From NCBI RefSeq assembly GCF_009674765.1, contig NZ_WKKF01000019.1:1-43525 (forward strand): a stretch of 43,525 nucleotides of DNA, written 5' to 3'. The translations under genes were made by a program, and so were the position numbers. Origin of the DNA: Metabacillus idriensis. GTDB taxonomy: Bacteria; Bacillota; Bacilli; Bacillales; Bacillaceae. The notes below the pieces were generated by a model that saw only the letters and a program-made list of their open reading frames with translations, searched no databases and was not told the origin of the DNA. Each line of letters opens with the position of its first letter. Position 1 is the first letter of the stretch. This document shows positions 16,615 through 25,013 of the stretch, in pieces.

Positions 16615-17661
16615 ATGAAATCAAAATTAGAAGGAATTATGCGTGCCGCCTTTGAGTTGATGGCCTCTGACATTCATCTAACAGTCGGAATTTCGCCTAT
16701 GCTGAGAATTAATGGGGAACTGAAAAAATACAGCAATACCATTCTTCAGCCTGCTGATACAGAGGAGATGGCGAGATCGATTTTGCCGCAGGCGATGTGG
16801 GACAAGTTTCAGGAAAAAGGCGAGCTTGATTTTTCCTATGGCATTCCCGGGGTCTCAAGGTTCAGGGTGAATACGTATAAGCAGCGCTCATGTGTAGCGC
16901 TTGCAATCAGGATTATTCCTACATCAATCCCAACACTTCAGGACCTCAAACTGCCAGAGATTTTAAGCACGATCTCCCGCAAACCACAAGGGTTAATATT
17001 GGTTACAGGTCCTACTGGCAGCGGGAAATCTACAACTCTTGCAGCGATGATCGATTATATGAACCAATCGAGCAGAAAGCATATTATTACGCTAGAAGAC
17101 CCGATTGAGTATTTGCATAAACATGGATCATGCATCATTGATCAGAGAGAAGTCGGCTTTGATACTTTGAATTTTGCAAATGGATTACGAGCAGCGCTGC
17201 GCCAGGATCCAGATGTGATTTTAGTAGGGGAAATGCGGGATTTAGAAACAGTGCATACTGCCATTACCGCAGCTGAAACAGGACATCTCGTTTTAGGGAC
17301 TCTGCACACATCCAGCGCTCCTTCAACGATTGACAGGATCATTGATGTCTTCCCTCCAAATCAGCAGGGGCAGGTAAGAATTCAGCTTGCCTCGGTTCTC
17401 GTTTCGATTGTGTCGCAGCGGCTGTTTCAGACGATTGATTTTAAAGGAAGAAGAGCAGCAACAGAGGTATTGGTCAACAATCCGGCAATCGCCAATTTAA
17501 TACGCAATGAAAAAATCCACCAGATTTATAACATTCTTCAGACTAGCCGCGATCAAGGAATGATGACGCTTGAGGCAAGCATAAGAGAACTTGTGCAATC
17601 AGGAGTGATTCTGCGTGAAATGCCGGATCCCTTTTTACAGGAGACGATGATTAATGGCTAG
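16615..17661 (+). CDS. pilT: PilT, type IV pilus retraction ATPase
   Basis: The 348-residue protein matches PilT in length. Walker A GPTGSGKS is at 132-139, Walker B is VILVGEMRD, and the His box TGHLVLGTLHT follows. A C-terminal AIANLIRNEK corresponds to the PilT AIRNLIRE motif needed for retraction. It has no tetracysteine and no MshEN region, which separates it from PilB. It drives pilin depolymerisation and hence twitching or DNA uptake in known systems. It overlaps pilC by eight bases. B. subtilis has no PilT at its comG locus, so this marks a true retractable pilus rather than a competence pseudopilus. Confidence 0.97.
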   Translation: MKSKLEGIMRAAFELMASDIHLTVGISPMLRINGELKKYSNTILQPADTEEMARSILPQAMWDKFQEKGELDFSYGIPGVSRFRVNTYKQRSCVALAIRIIPTSIPTLQDLKLPEILSTISRKPQGLILVTGPTGSGKSTTLAAMIDYMNQSSRKHIITLEDPIEYLHKHGSCIIDQREVGFDTLNFANGLRAALRQDPDVILVGEMRDLETVHTAITAAETGHLVLGTLHTSSAPSTIDRIIDVFPPNQQGQVRIQLASVLVSIVSQRLFQTIDFKGRRAATEVLVNNPAIANLIRNEKIHQIYNILQTSRDQGMMTLEASIRELVQSGVILREMPDPFLQETMING

Positions 17662-18859
17662 ATTTAAATATGAAGGCCGTGGAAAAACTGGCCAGTCAAG
17701 CGGAGTGATCGTCGGTACATCACGGCGCGAAGCCGTTCTGAAGCTTCAAGAAAAAGGCGTGCGGATCACAAAAATAGAAGAATTGCAGGAAACGCTGCTG
17801 ACAAAAGACATCAGCATTGGAAACCCTGTGAAACTGCAGGATTTTGTCATCTACCTGAGGCAATTTTCAACGCTGTTAAAAGCAGGAATATCTGTCGTAG
17901 AAGCGACAAATATTCTGGCAAGACAAACAGACAGCAAGGCTCTAAGTAAAGCCTTATTTGACGTAGAAGAGGACTTGCGTTCAGGTAACCCTCTCTCAGC
18001 AGCGGCCGGAAAGAATAAAAAGATCTTCACTTCGATGTTTACTAACATGGTGAAGGCTGGTGAAGCTGCCGGGAACATGGATGAAACATTAGACAGATTG
18101 GCCGTTCATTACGAAAAGCAGTATAAAACCAGACAGAAAATCATTTCAGCTTTAGCTTATCCTGCAGTTGTCGGCATTGTTGCTATAGCAGTAGTCATCT
18201 TTTTATTGGTAGCGGTTGTGCCGACATTTGTAGATATGTTCAGCGATTTTGGAGCAGAACTGCCTCTGATTACCCAATTTGTACTTGGAGCAAGCGTGTG
18301 GATGCAAACGTTCTGGTGGGCGGTCATTTTAGGCATTCTAGCAATCTCGATCGGTCTTGTATTCATGAAGAGTCAGCCTTCAACGAAGTATTACTTGGAT
18401 ATTGTCATCTTGAAAACCCCTATTTTCGGAAGAATGCTGCAAAAAGCAGCTCTTGCAAGAATGACAAGAACGTTAAGTTCCCTGTTCTCAAGCTCCGTTC
18501 CAATCTTACAGGCTATATCTATAGTTGAGAATATCGTTGAAAACGAAGTGATCAGCAGAGTACTGAAGGATTCAAGAAATGCTCTGGAAAGAGGGAACTC
18601 TTTGACAGAGCCAATGAAGGATCATTGGGTATTTCCGCCGCTGGTCACCCAGATGATTGCGATTGGAGAAGAAACGGGATCATTAGATGAAATGCTCTCA
18701 AAAGTAGCTGATTTTTATGAGGAAGAAGTAGAACAGGCGACAGATCGGCTCAAATCATTAATCGAACCGTTAATGATTGTTTTCCTTGCAGGAATTGTCG
18801 GGGTGGTCGTGACTTCTATCCTAGTACCTATGTTTGATATTTTTAACAAAATAAATTAA
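17654..18859 (+). CDS. pilC: PilC, type IV pilus inner-membrane platform protein
   Basis: The 401-residue GspF/PilC-family protein has two repeated cytoplasmic helical domains (about 65-190 and 270-390). The first is marked FVIYLRQFSTLLKAGISVVEA and the second LARMTRTLSSLFSSSVPILQA, each shown here in part as family-typical text. Three membrane segments lie near residues 168-192, 215-240 and 370-395. It anchors PilB/PilT and the growing fibre. The ATG at 17654 overlaps the end of pilT, indicating translational coupling. Confidence 0.96.
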   Translation: MARFKYEGRGKTGQSSGVIVGTSRREAVLKLQEKGVRITKIEELQETLLTKDISIGNPVKLQDFVIYLRQFSTLLKAGISVVEATNILARQTDSKALSKALFDVEEDLRSGNPLSAAAGKNKKIFTSMFTNMVKAGEAAGNMDETLDRLAVHYEKQYKTRQKIISALAYPAVVGIVAIAVVIFLLVAVVPTFVDMFSDFGAELPLITQFVLGASVWMQTFWWAVILGILAISIGLVFMKSQPSTKYYLDIVILKTPIFGRMLQKAALARMTRTLSSLFSSSVPILQAISIVENIVENEVISRVLKDSRNALERGNSLTEPMKDHWVFPPLVTQMIAIGEETGSLDEMLSKVADFYEEEVEQATDRLKSLIEPLMIVFLAGIVGVVVTSILVPMFDIFNKIN

Positions 18860-18873
18860 AATTTGACAAAAAA

Positions 18874-18905
18874 TTAACAACATCATCCAATTTATATGCT
18901 ACAAT
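18874..18905 (+). promoter_or_regulatory. Internal promoter before the major pilin gene
   Basis: TGCTACAAT (18897-18905) is an extended -10 box. TTAACA (18874-18879) is a possible -35 with a long spacer of 20. The 105-base gap after pilC is the only sizeable one in the operon, which fits extra transcription of the abundant pilin. Confidence 0.5.
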
Positions 18906-18964
18906 AACCATAGTCTGCATACAAAGGACTATATTACCAATTTACTAGTTAAGGGGAGAAAGAC

Positions 18965-19372
18965 ATGCTTAAAAAGATGTTAAAGAACGAACGAGGATTA
19001 ACGCTTATTGAGTTACTTGCTGTTGTTGTTATTTTAGGGATTATTGCTGCTATTGCTGTGCCGGCTATTGGGGGAGTTATACAAAAGTCTAAAGAGGATG
19101 CTGCTTTATCTGAGGCTTCACAGATTATCGATGCTTCAAAATTATATGTGGCTTCTAAAAACCCTACTTCTTACCCGGTATCATTAGTTAAAACGAGTAC
19201 TAAAAACGATTTAGCGGAGTATCTAGACAAGCCTAGTGATTTTACTTTGACGATTTCTAAAAATGGTAATCAACTAGTTTATACTCTAACTGGACATAAA
19301 GTTAATTCTGCTATAACTGATTTTAGTACAGGTGCTACAGAGCAACAAATTGCAGATAAACTGAAGAACTAA
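18965..19372 (+). CDS. Major type IV pilin
   Basis: The 135-residue prepilin begins MLKKMLKNERG and then LTLIELLAVVVILGIIAAIAVPAI, with cleavage after Gly11, Glu at mature position 5 and Pro near 22, all canonical. The mature protein is about 124 residues, small for PilA and similar to ComGC-like and clostridial pilins. No cysteines are seen in it, so no disulphide-bounded D-region. The strong AAGGGGAG ribosome binding site and its own promoter fit high expression. It is the only pilin gene in the plus-strand operon, hence the likely major subunit; the minor pilins are at 11999-12936. Confidence 0.92.
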   Translation: MLKKMLKNERGLTLIELLAVVVILGIIAAIAVPAIGGVIQKSKEDAALSEASQIIDASKLYVASKNPTSYPVSLVKTSTKNDLAEYLDKPSDFTLTISKNGNQLVYTLTGHKVNSAITDFSTGATEQQIADKLKN

Positions 19373-19385
19373 TGAAAGAGTTTTA

Positions 19386-20153
19386 TTGGATATGACATCG
19401 ATTTTAATTATGTACCTGGCTATTAGTGGCCTCCTACTAGGATCCTTCTTCAACGTAGTAGGTCTCCGCATACCAAATAAAGAATCCATAGTGGCGCCCC
19501 GGTCAGCATGTCCGGGGTGTCATCATACGTTAACGGCAGGAGAGCTTATTCCTGTTGTTTCCTACTTGCTTCAGGGCGGGAAGTGCAGAACGTGCAGGGC
19601 GAGGATTTCTCCGCTTTACCCGTTTGTTGAGATGATGACGGCAATTCTTTTTACGATATCACCGCTGCTGGTGGGATGGTCAAAAGAATTGGTTATTGCG
19701 CTTACTCTCATCTCGTTATTTATGATTATCTTTGTCTCGGATATTAAATATATGATTATTCCTGATAAAGTGCTGCTCTTTTTTGCAGGTTTGTTTTTAA
19801 TAGAAAGAATTTTTATTCCGCTGGCTCCCTGGTGGGATTCGCTGATTGGGGCTGCGGCCGGTTTCATTTTGCTCTTCTCGATTGCTTTCTTGAGCAAAGG
19901 CCGCGGCATGGGCGGCGGTGATATAAAATTGTTTGCTGTGCTTGGTCTCGCTCTTGGCTTGAAACTGGTTCTGCTGTCCTTCTTTTTATCCTGCCTGGCT
20001 GGTTCCGTGATCGGCCTTGCTGCTATTTTAACGGGCAAAGTGAAACGCAGGCAGCCGATGCCGTTTGGTCCGTCTATTATGGCTGGGACATTGCTTGCTT
20101 ACTTTTACGGCGAAGAACTTTTAATGTGGTATTTCAGATTGATTGGTTTATAG
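19386..20153 (+). CDS. Type IV prepilin peptidase / N-methyltransferase (PilD; ComC position)
   Basis: The 255-residue polytopic membrane enzyme cleaves prepilin leaders and methylates the new N-terminus. Cysteine pairs C42-x2-C45 and C67-x2-C70 of the methylase loop are intact. The catalytic aspartates are D119 (VSDIKYMIIPD) and D179 (GMGGGDIK). It lies where comC lies in B. subtilis (between folC and spoIIB), so it is the likely ComC equivalent and may also process competence pseudopilins encoded elsewhere. The start is TTG 19386 or ATG 19392; GAAAGAG favours the first, but the site is weak. It is embedded between the pilin and pilM. Confidence 0.94.
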   Translation: MDMTSILIMYLAISGLLLGSFFNVVGLRIPNKESIVAPRSACPGCHHTLTAGELIPVVSYLLQGGKCRTCRARISPLYPFVEMMTAILFTISPLLVGWSKELVIALTLISLFMIIFVSDIKYMIIPDKVLLFFAGLFLIERIFIPLAPWWDSLIGAAAGFILLFSIAFLSKGRGMGGGDIKLFAVLGLALGLKLVLLSFFLSCLAGSVIGLAAILTGKVKRRQPMPFGPSIMAGTLLAYFYGEELLMWYFRLIGL

Positions 20154-20170
20154 GGTAGGGGGAGAAACAA

Positions 20171-21202
20171 GTGAATTTATCTGGATTTGCACTTAAAAAG
20201 AAAATAGGGAATTTGACTATTAAAGATGAAGTGATCCGATACATAGAATTAAAACAGTCAAAGCCGGTGGTCGTCCAGACATGTGTTGAACGCTTTCTCC
20301 CGGAAGGGTTGATTCGCGGAGGCGTCATTCAGGATTTTGATACGTTGTCGATGATCTTGGACGAGTGTGTACAGGATTGGGGCATCAAGGGCAGAAAAGT
20401 CCGGTTTACGGTTCCTGATGCTTTTGTCGTCATCCGGAAGGTTATGGTTCCAGGTGACCTTAAAGATGATGAAATTAGAGGGCATCTTTATGTTGAAATT
20501 GGTTCATCTATTCATCTCCCTTTCGATGAGGCAGTCTTTGACTATATTGTTTTGTCAAGAAGCGACAAGCATCTTCAATTGCTCCTTTTTGCTTCAAGTG
20601 AAGAGCTTGTGCGATCCTATTCAGATTTGCTTGATGGGGCAAAACTAAAGCCTCTCGCTGCAGATATTTCTCCGCTCTGCCATTATCGTCTTTACTCTCA
20701 ATTGGGTGAAGCTGAGAAGACAGATTCATCAGCCATGCTGATTCAATTTGATTTGTCAGCTGTGAATTTAAGTATTTTTCAGCAGCAGCAGCCCGTTTTT
20801 ATGCGCAATATAGAAATAGAGAAAAACCACATGATTCTGGATCATGGAGACATCACCTTTCAAGAAAACAAAGAACTGATTTTTCAGCAATCAGGCGAAA
20901 AATATTTAAAGGTTTCTGTTTCAAGAGAGGAATTTATGCTGCAGGTTGATGAAATTCTGAAAGAAATGGATCACGTTCTGAATTTTTATCGTTTCTCCTT
21001 AAATCAGGGCAATGATGAAGTTTCATCGTTTATCTTGACAGGCGATCATCCCATGCTTGCTGCTGTTCATGAAAGGCTTAACACCAGGTATGATTTGAGA
21101 ATTGATACATTGAATCATGTGCAGGCAGAGCTTGCAGACAAGTCTCCGCTTCCTGCTTCGTTTTACTTAACGGCAGGTCTTGCATTAAAAGAGGTGCACT
21201 AG
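20171..21202 (+). CDS. pilM: PilM, actin-like cytoplasmic pilus assembly protein
   Basis: The 343-residue protein has the PilM/FtsA-like layout: a divergent N-terminal phosphate-1-like stretch, a GRKVRFTVPDAFVVIRKVMVP block near 75-95 typical of PilM, the ADISPLCHYRL segment, and a C-terminal LTGDHPMLAAVHERL-type turn. In known systems PilM binds ATP and the N-terminal tail of PilN (INLLP). Here PilN starts immediately after the PilM stop, with ADINLLP intact, so the pair is expected to bind. The start is GTG after GTAGGGGGAG. Confidence 0.9.
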   Translation: MNLSGFALKKKIGNLTIKDEVIRYIELKQSKPVVVQTCVERFLPEGLIRGGVIQDFDTLSMILDECVQDWGIKGRKVRFTVPDAFVVIRKVMVPGDLKDDEIRGHLYVEIGSSIHLPFDEAVFDYIVLSRSDKHLQLLLFASSEELVRSYSDLLDGAKLKPLAADISPLCHYRLYSQLGEAEKTDSSAMLIQFDLSAVNLSIFQQQQPVFMRNIEIEKNHMILDHGDITFQENKELIFQQSGEKYLKVSVSREEFMLQVDEILKEMDHVLNFYRFSLNQGNDEVSSFILTGDHPMLAAVHERLNTRYDLRIDTLNHVQAELADKSPLPASFYLTAGLALKEVH

Positions 21203-21838
21203 ATGCTGGCTGATATTAATTTACTTCCGAAAAAAGACCCGAGAAACGTTGCTAATTTATCCCTTTATTTCATTATTGCATTCCTAACGTTAATTATGGC
21301 TGTCATCTTTTTCATACAAAGCTATTCAGCGAATCAAAATCTCAGTGCCATTCAAAAAGAAATCACACAGCTTGAGGCGGAAAATGCAGCCTTGACTACA
21401 AATGACTCAGGCACAGCAGGTAGCTCTCAATCGTCAATAGCCGCTTTACAGGCAGCTGTTGATTATTCATCGGGTGTTTCTCTTGATACAGTACCTATCT
21501 TAAGAGAGCTATCTAAACAGCTTCCTGAGAGAGGGTTTTTCAAAGCTTATTCATATAATGATGCTGGAGAACTGACGCTTACCGTTCAGTTTGACACCAA
21601 TCGTGAAGCAGCCTACTATTTAGCGAGATTGAAGGACTCTATTTTTTTCGCTGAAGCAAATTTAACTAGTTTGTCTGCAGCAGCAGAAGAAGCAGATCAA
21701 GACAATTCTCTTTCAGAAAGAGATTCAGCGAGTGAAGAGGCTCTTCCGAGATCTGAAGCTCAATATTTGCTGAAAGTAAACCCAGACTATGTGAATCAAT
21801 CCAGTGAGGATGAAACCAATGACAATCCATCTTCATAA
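21203..21838 (+). CDS. pilN: PilN, pilus alignment-complex membrane protein
   Basis: The 211-residue bitopic protein opens MLADINLLPKKDPRN, the short cytoplasmic tail that docks PilM. A membrane helix follows (about residues 20-40), then a coiled coil (SAIQKEITQLEAENAAL), and a ferredoxin-like external domain to about 160. The last 45 residues are acidic and polar. The start codon touches the pilM stop, and the 3' end overlaps pilO by 20 bases. It is expected to form heterodimers with PilO at the outer face of the membrane. Confidence 0.9.
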   Translation: MLADINLLPKKDPRNVANLSLYFIIAFLTLIMAVIFFIQSYSANQNLSAIQKEITQLEAENAALTTNDSGTAGSSQSSIAALQAAVDYSSGVSLDTVPILRELSKQLPERGFFKAYSYNDAGELTLTVQFDTNREAAYYLARLKDSIFFAEANLTSLSAAAEEADQDNSLSERDSASEEALPRSEAQYLLKVNPDYVNQSSEDETNDNPSS

Positions 21839-22637
21839 AAAACATCTCATTTTGCTGCTTGCAGCCGCTTTGGTGCTCGGATCTCTATATGCCGGTGCCT
21901 ATTATCTATTCATCAAACCAGTGAATTCTGAGATTGATAGTCTAGCAAGTATGAAAACCATGCAAGAAGAGCAGTTAAAGCAGAAAAAAAGCAGCGACAC
22001 TTCGACACAAACTAAGCCAGTTGTAAATTCTGTAGAATTACAGCGAAAGGTCCCGGTTTCCCCGATGGTTGAGCAGCTTGTCCTTGACCTGGAAAAAGCA
22101 GAAACTGTGTCAAACAGCAGGATTCAGAATGTGACATTTGCTGAAAGTGAAGACGCTCTGCTGCCGCCTGCTGCTCCCGTTGAACCTGAAGCAGATCAAT
22201 CTTTGGAAAGTCAGGCAGCAGCACCTGAAGAGGGCGGAACACAGGAAACAGCTGATTCGGCAGAGACGCAGGACTCTTCTCCTGCAGTCGCTGCAGAATC
22301 GCCTGCGCCCCTGCTGGATGCACCTGAAGGTCTGAAAAGGGTGATTCTGTCACTTGAAGTTACATCCATCCATTACTTTGAGATGGAAACATTTATTGAA
22401 ACCCTAGAGAAACAGCCTCGGATCACCAAAGTTGATATCTTGACGTTTGAAGGGCTTCCTGAGCTTACTTCACTTGATCAGGAAGCAGAGCCGCTCACAT
22501 ATACGCTGCAGGTTTCAGCTTTTTATGCGGATGGTTTGCAGGATCTCAGCGCGGAAACACCTAAGGTGGCTGCTCCACAGCCAAGCAATAAATTTAATCC
22601 TCTTTCTCCGTCACTTGAATCTGAGGATGGCGAATAG
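21819..22637 (+). CDS. pilO: PilO-like pilus alignment-complex protein
   Basis: The approximately 272-residue protein has a membrane helix at about 9-32, a coiled-coil start (EIDSLASMKTMQEEQLKQ), a long Glu/Ala/Ser-rich insert around 110-165, and a compact domain after it (LKRVILSLEVTSIHYFEMETFIETLEKQPRI, given in family-typical form) like the PilO ferredoxin fold. The insert and the C-terminal tail make it longer than diderm PilO (about 200 residues). ATG 21819 is chosen since TGAGGA lies eight bases upstream within pilN; GTG 21804 is in frame but has no site. It is the last gene of the pilus operon before a strong terminator. Confidence 0.85.
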   Translation: MTIHLHKKHLILLLAAALVLGSLYAGAYYLFIKPVNSEIDSLASMKTMQEEQLKQKKSSDTSTQTKPVVNSVELQRKVPVSPMVEQLVLDLEKAETVSNSRIQNVTFAESEDALLPPAAPVEPEADQSLESQAAAPEEGGTQETADSAETQDSSPAVAAESPAPLLDAPEGLKRVILSLEVTSIHYFEMETFIETLEKQPRITKVDILTFEGLPELTSLDQEAEPLTYTLQVSAFYADGLQDLSAETPKVAAPQPSNKFNPLSPSLESEDGE

Positions 22638-22663
22638 GGTGTTTATTTGACGAAAACCTTTCT

Positions 22664-22700
22664 GAACAAGACGACAAATGTCTTGTTCTTTTTTTATTTT
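22664..22700 (+). terminator. Terminator of the pilus operon
   Basis: GAACAAGAC (22664-22672) pairs with GTCTTGTTC (22680-22688), followed by seven T residues. It separates pilO from spoIIB. Confidence 0.9.
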
Positions 22701-22755
22701 CGTATGCTAGCATGGAATTCAGATACGAGAATCGTTTCAGATAGGCGGTGTTGAA

Positions 22756-23793
22756 TTGGACAAGCAGCGGGCAAATGCAATTAAGATCAAGATCAATGGG
22801 GAAGAACGCAAACTGAAGAGTGTGAAACAGGGGAAAAAGAAACCGGACGAAAACGGACAGGATGGAGTCTCTCTGGATTTTCCTGTTCTGAGCTGGGATG
22901 AGAAAGTGATGGCTGAGAAAGAAATTGCCGCTTCTGGTGCAGAGAAAGAGGATGAATTTTCTTGGGTTTTGCCTGAGGACGACGGTGAAGTGTTTCAGGA
23001 TGATCCGAAAGTAGTTGCTTCTAAAAAATCATCTTCAAAGGGCAAAGTCTCCCCTTACTTCGGCATGGGCAGAAAGAATCCGCTTAGCGCCTATCCATTT
23101 AAACAATATGCGGTTACCATCATTCTCGCGATTGTGCTTGGCGTGAGCTTTGGATTCGTTGCACTGAACTTTATTTCAAATGAGGATTTGCCGGCAGCTC
23201 TGCAGCAGGCTGACGCTGAGACAGAGCAAGCAGCCTCTCAAGCCGATTCTAAGGATGGCGCGGCAGGTTCAGGGGAAGCTTCAGCTGACATTCAGCTGTT
23301 CTTCGCTCAAATAGGAAAATTTTCATCAGAGGAAGGAGCAGAAACGACAGCTTCTGACCTTAAAAGCAAAGGTTTTCCTGCTATAGCTGTTGAAGAAGAG
23401 GGATCATACTTTGTGTATGGCGGTGTCGGAAATGCCAAACAGGAAACAGATGGTTTGAGCAATGTGTACAAAACCAGCGCCATCGAACCATGGAGCGGGA
23501 AAAGTGCTGTTTTTTCTATCAAAACAAATGAAGACGCAAGTGCCATTATCAATCATTTTAAATCGTTAGTGACTTTATCTTCATCTGCTGTTACAGGTCA
23601 GACAGATAGGATTGAGGCGGAATCTGATGCGATTTTGACAGAACTGAACAAACTCAAACCGAAAGATGAAAATCTTGCAGCTGTGAAAAAAGGTTTGACG
23701 GATGTTTCCATGCTTCTAAAAGAAGATGTAAACGAAAAAACAGGATGGGCTGCCCAGCAAAAGCTTATGGATCTCTTGCTGACATTAAAATGA
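22756..23793 (+). CDS. spoIIB: SpoIIB-like sporulation protein with SPOR domain
   Basis: The 345-residue bitopic protein has a charged cytoplasmic N-terminus (about 115 residues), one membrane helix (about 118-140), a Gln/Ala/Ser-rich linker, then a SPOR-like domain at about 178-255 (FFAQIGKFSSEEGAETTASDLKSKGFPA in pieces). SPOR domains bind denuded peptidoglycan at septa; in B. subtilis SpoIIB helps septal thinning at engulfment. The place before maf is the B. subtilis place. The start is TTG 22756 after AGGCGGTG. Sequence conservation in this family is low outside the SPOR part. Confidence 0.88.
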   Translation: MDKQRANAIKIKINGEERKLKSVKQGKKKPDENGQDGVSLDFPVLSWDEKVMAEKEIAASGAEKEDEFSWVLPEDDGEVFQDDPKVVASKKSSSKGKVSPYFGMGRKNPLSAYPFKQYAVTIILAIVLGVSFGFVALNFISNEDLPAALQQADAETEQAASQADSKDGAAGSGEASADIQLFFAQIGKFSSEEGAETTASDLKSKGFPAIAVEEEGSYFVYGGVGNAKQETDGLSNVYKTSAIEPWSGKSAVFSIKTNEDASAIINHFKSLVTLSSSAVTGQTDRIEAESDAILTELNKLKPKDENLAAVKKGLTDVSMLLKEDVNEKTGWAAQQKLMDLLLTLK

Positions 23794-23827
23794 AGATTGT
23801 CCTTTAATTGAGGACAATCTTTTTTTG
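23793..23827 (+). terminator. Terminator after spoIIB
   Basis: AAGATTGTCCT pairs with AGGACAATCTT, followed by seven T residues. Confidence 0.9.
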
Positions 23828-23884
23828 TTGTATAGCGAAATTATAAAATGTAAAAGGTTGTGAATAAGGGAAATAATGTTATCT

Positions 23885-23957
23885 GTGGCAAGCGGAATCG
23901 CCTAGTTCCGGTCAGAACGAAACCGCCAAAAAAGTCTGGAACCGGACTTTGCTGTGA
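23885..23957 (+). repeat. Divergent partial copy (5' half) of the dispersed repeat
   Basis: AAGCGGAATCGCC, GGTCAGAACG and CCGGACTTTGCTGT correspond to blocks GAGCGGAATCGC, GGCCAGAACGG and GGACTTTTCTGT of copies A, B and C. The match is loose and read by eye. It lies in a 573-base intergenic stretch (23831-24403) that has no convincing gene. Confidence 0.5.
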
Positions 23958-23980
23958 TCTGATCAATGGCAAGTTGAAAC

Positions 23981-24118
23981 GCCCCGCAAAACCGAATAAC
24001 GGTATTGGAGGGTAAGTAAGCGGCGGAATCGTACCCCGCTAAATCGAATAACGGTATTGGAGGGTAAGTAAGCGGCGGAATCGTACCCCGCTAAATCGAA
24101 TAACGGTATTGGAGGGGA
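23981..24118 (+). repeat. 52-bp direct tandem repeat, about 2.6 units
   Basis: The text GAATAACGGTATTGGAGGGT starts at 23994, 24046 and 24098, an exact 52-base period; two units are identical where they overlap and the third is cut off after GGAGGGG. Each unit holds TACCC ... GGGTA and CCGCT ... AGCGG inverted repeats. It contains no coding frame with a start signal. Confidence 0.9.
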
Positions 24119-24235
24119 AGAATGACACGGATAACCTCTCCAAAAAATGAAAGCAGAGAATACCTCCCGTTTCCCGCTCCAGTGCAGCGATCATATTTCA
24201 CCAACCAGATTCCTAAACCTGTTTTCACATGAAAA

Positions 24236-24310
24236 ATCGGGACCCGGACTTTTCTGTCGGATTCTTATCTGCCTGTCGGAGCGGGCCTTGGTGCTTGCGC
24301 TTATGTTCTG
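24236..24310 (+). repeat. Dispersed repeat, copy C (3' half)
   Basis: CGGACTTTTCTGTCGGAT, TCTTATCTGCCTGTCGGA and GTGCTTGCGCTTAT match the second half of copies A and B in order. Confidence 0.75.
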
Positions 24311-24330
24311 CAAAATCGGATTTTTCCTAT

Positions 24331-24359
24331 TTGTATATCCCCCCAGTGTTTGCTACGAT
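24331..24359 (+). promoter_or_regulatory. Sigma-A promoter of maf
   Basis: TTGTAT (24331-24336), 17 bases, TACGAT (24354-24359) with extended TG at 24351-24352. It is 45 bases before the maf start. Confidence 0.6.
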
Positions 24360-24403
24360 ACGAATGTATCTCCCTTTTAAACCGAATGAAAGGATGTTGA
24401 AGA

Positions 24404-24976
24404 ATGAAGCAGCACCTTATTTTGGCATCAGGTTCTCCGCGCAGAAAAGAACTGCTTGAGAATGTTCGTGTGCCTTTTACAGTTGTAATCAGTGATGTAG
24501 AAGAAGTTGTGGATCCAAAGCTTCCGCCTTCTGAGATTGTGATGTCGCTTGCAGAGCAAAAAGCTGCAGCCGTTGCAGACCGTTTCAATGAATCAATTGT
24601 TCTTGGAGCAGATACCGTTGTTGTTTATAATGGAGAAATTTTAGGCAAGCCGGCCAATACAGAAGAAGCAAAGCGGATGCTTACTAAATTATCAGGCAAT
24701 ACTCACCAGGTTTTAACGGGGGTTGCCATTCTTTTTCAAAAAGAGAAAATCTTGTTTTATGAACAGACAGATGTCACCTTCTGGACAATTTCAGAAGAAG
24801 AGATTGAAGATTACATCGAGACAGAGGAGCCGATGGATAAAGCAGGATCCTATGGAATTCAAGAGCTCGGTTCCCTATTTGTAAAAGAAATAAAGGGCGA
24901 CTATTTTTCGGTTGTGGGATTGCCTGTCGCACGCACGGTCAGAGAGCTGAAGAAAGCAGGGTTTTCGCTTAAATAA
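24404..24976 (+). CDS. maf: Maf-family nucleoside triphosphate pyrophosphatase
   Basis: The 190-residue protein begins with the Maf signature [14 protein letters not shown] and contains [17 protein letters not shown] and the DKAGSYGIQ motif. Maf enzymes hydrolyse dTTP/UTP and modified nucleotides; overexpression in B. subtilis blocks septation. The length equals the usual 185-200. The ATG follows AAAGGATGTTGAAG. radC starts 37 bases downstream, probably in the same unit with mreB further on. Confidence 0.96.
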   Translation: MKQHLILASGSPRRKELLENVRVPFTVVISDVEEVVDPKLPPSEIVMSLAEQKAAAVADRFNESIVLGADTVVVYNGEILGKPANTEEAKRMLTKLSGNTHQVLTGVAILFQKEKILFYEQTDVTFWTISEEEIEDYIETEEPMDKAGSYGIQELGSLFVKEIKGDYFSVVGLPVARTVRELKKAGFSLK

Positions 24977-25013
24977 AGGATTAAGCAGAGAGGGAAATAG
25001 GAGGAGACGACGA

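Noticed and set aside
23981-24118. CRISPR array
   Set aside because: The units are directly adjacent 52-base tandem repeats with no variable spacers and no cas genes nearby.
24147-24459. Short plus frames upstream of maf
   Set aside because: No ribosome binding sites or family features; they run over the dispersed repeat copy and the maf promoter.
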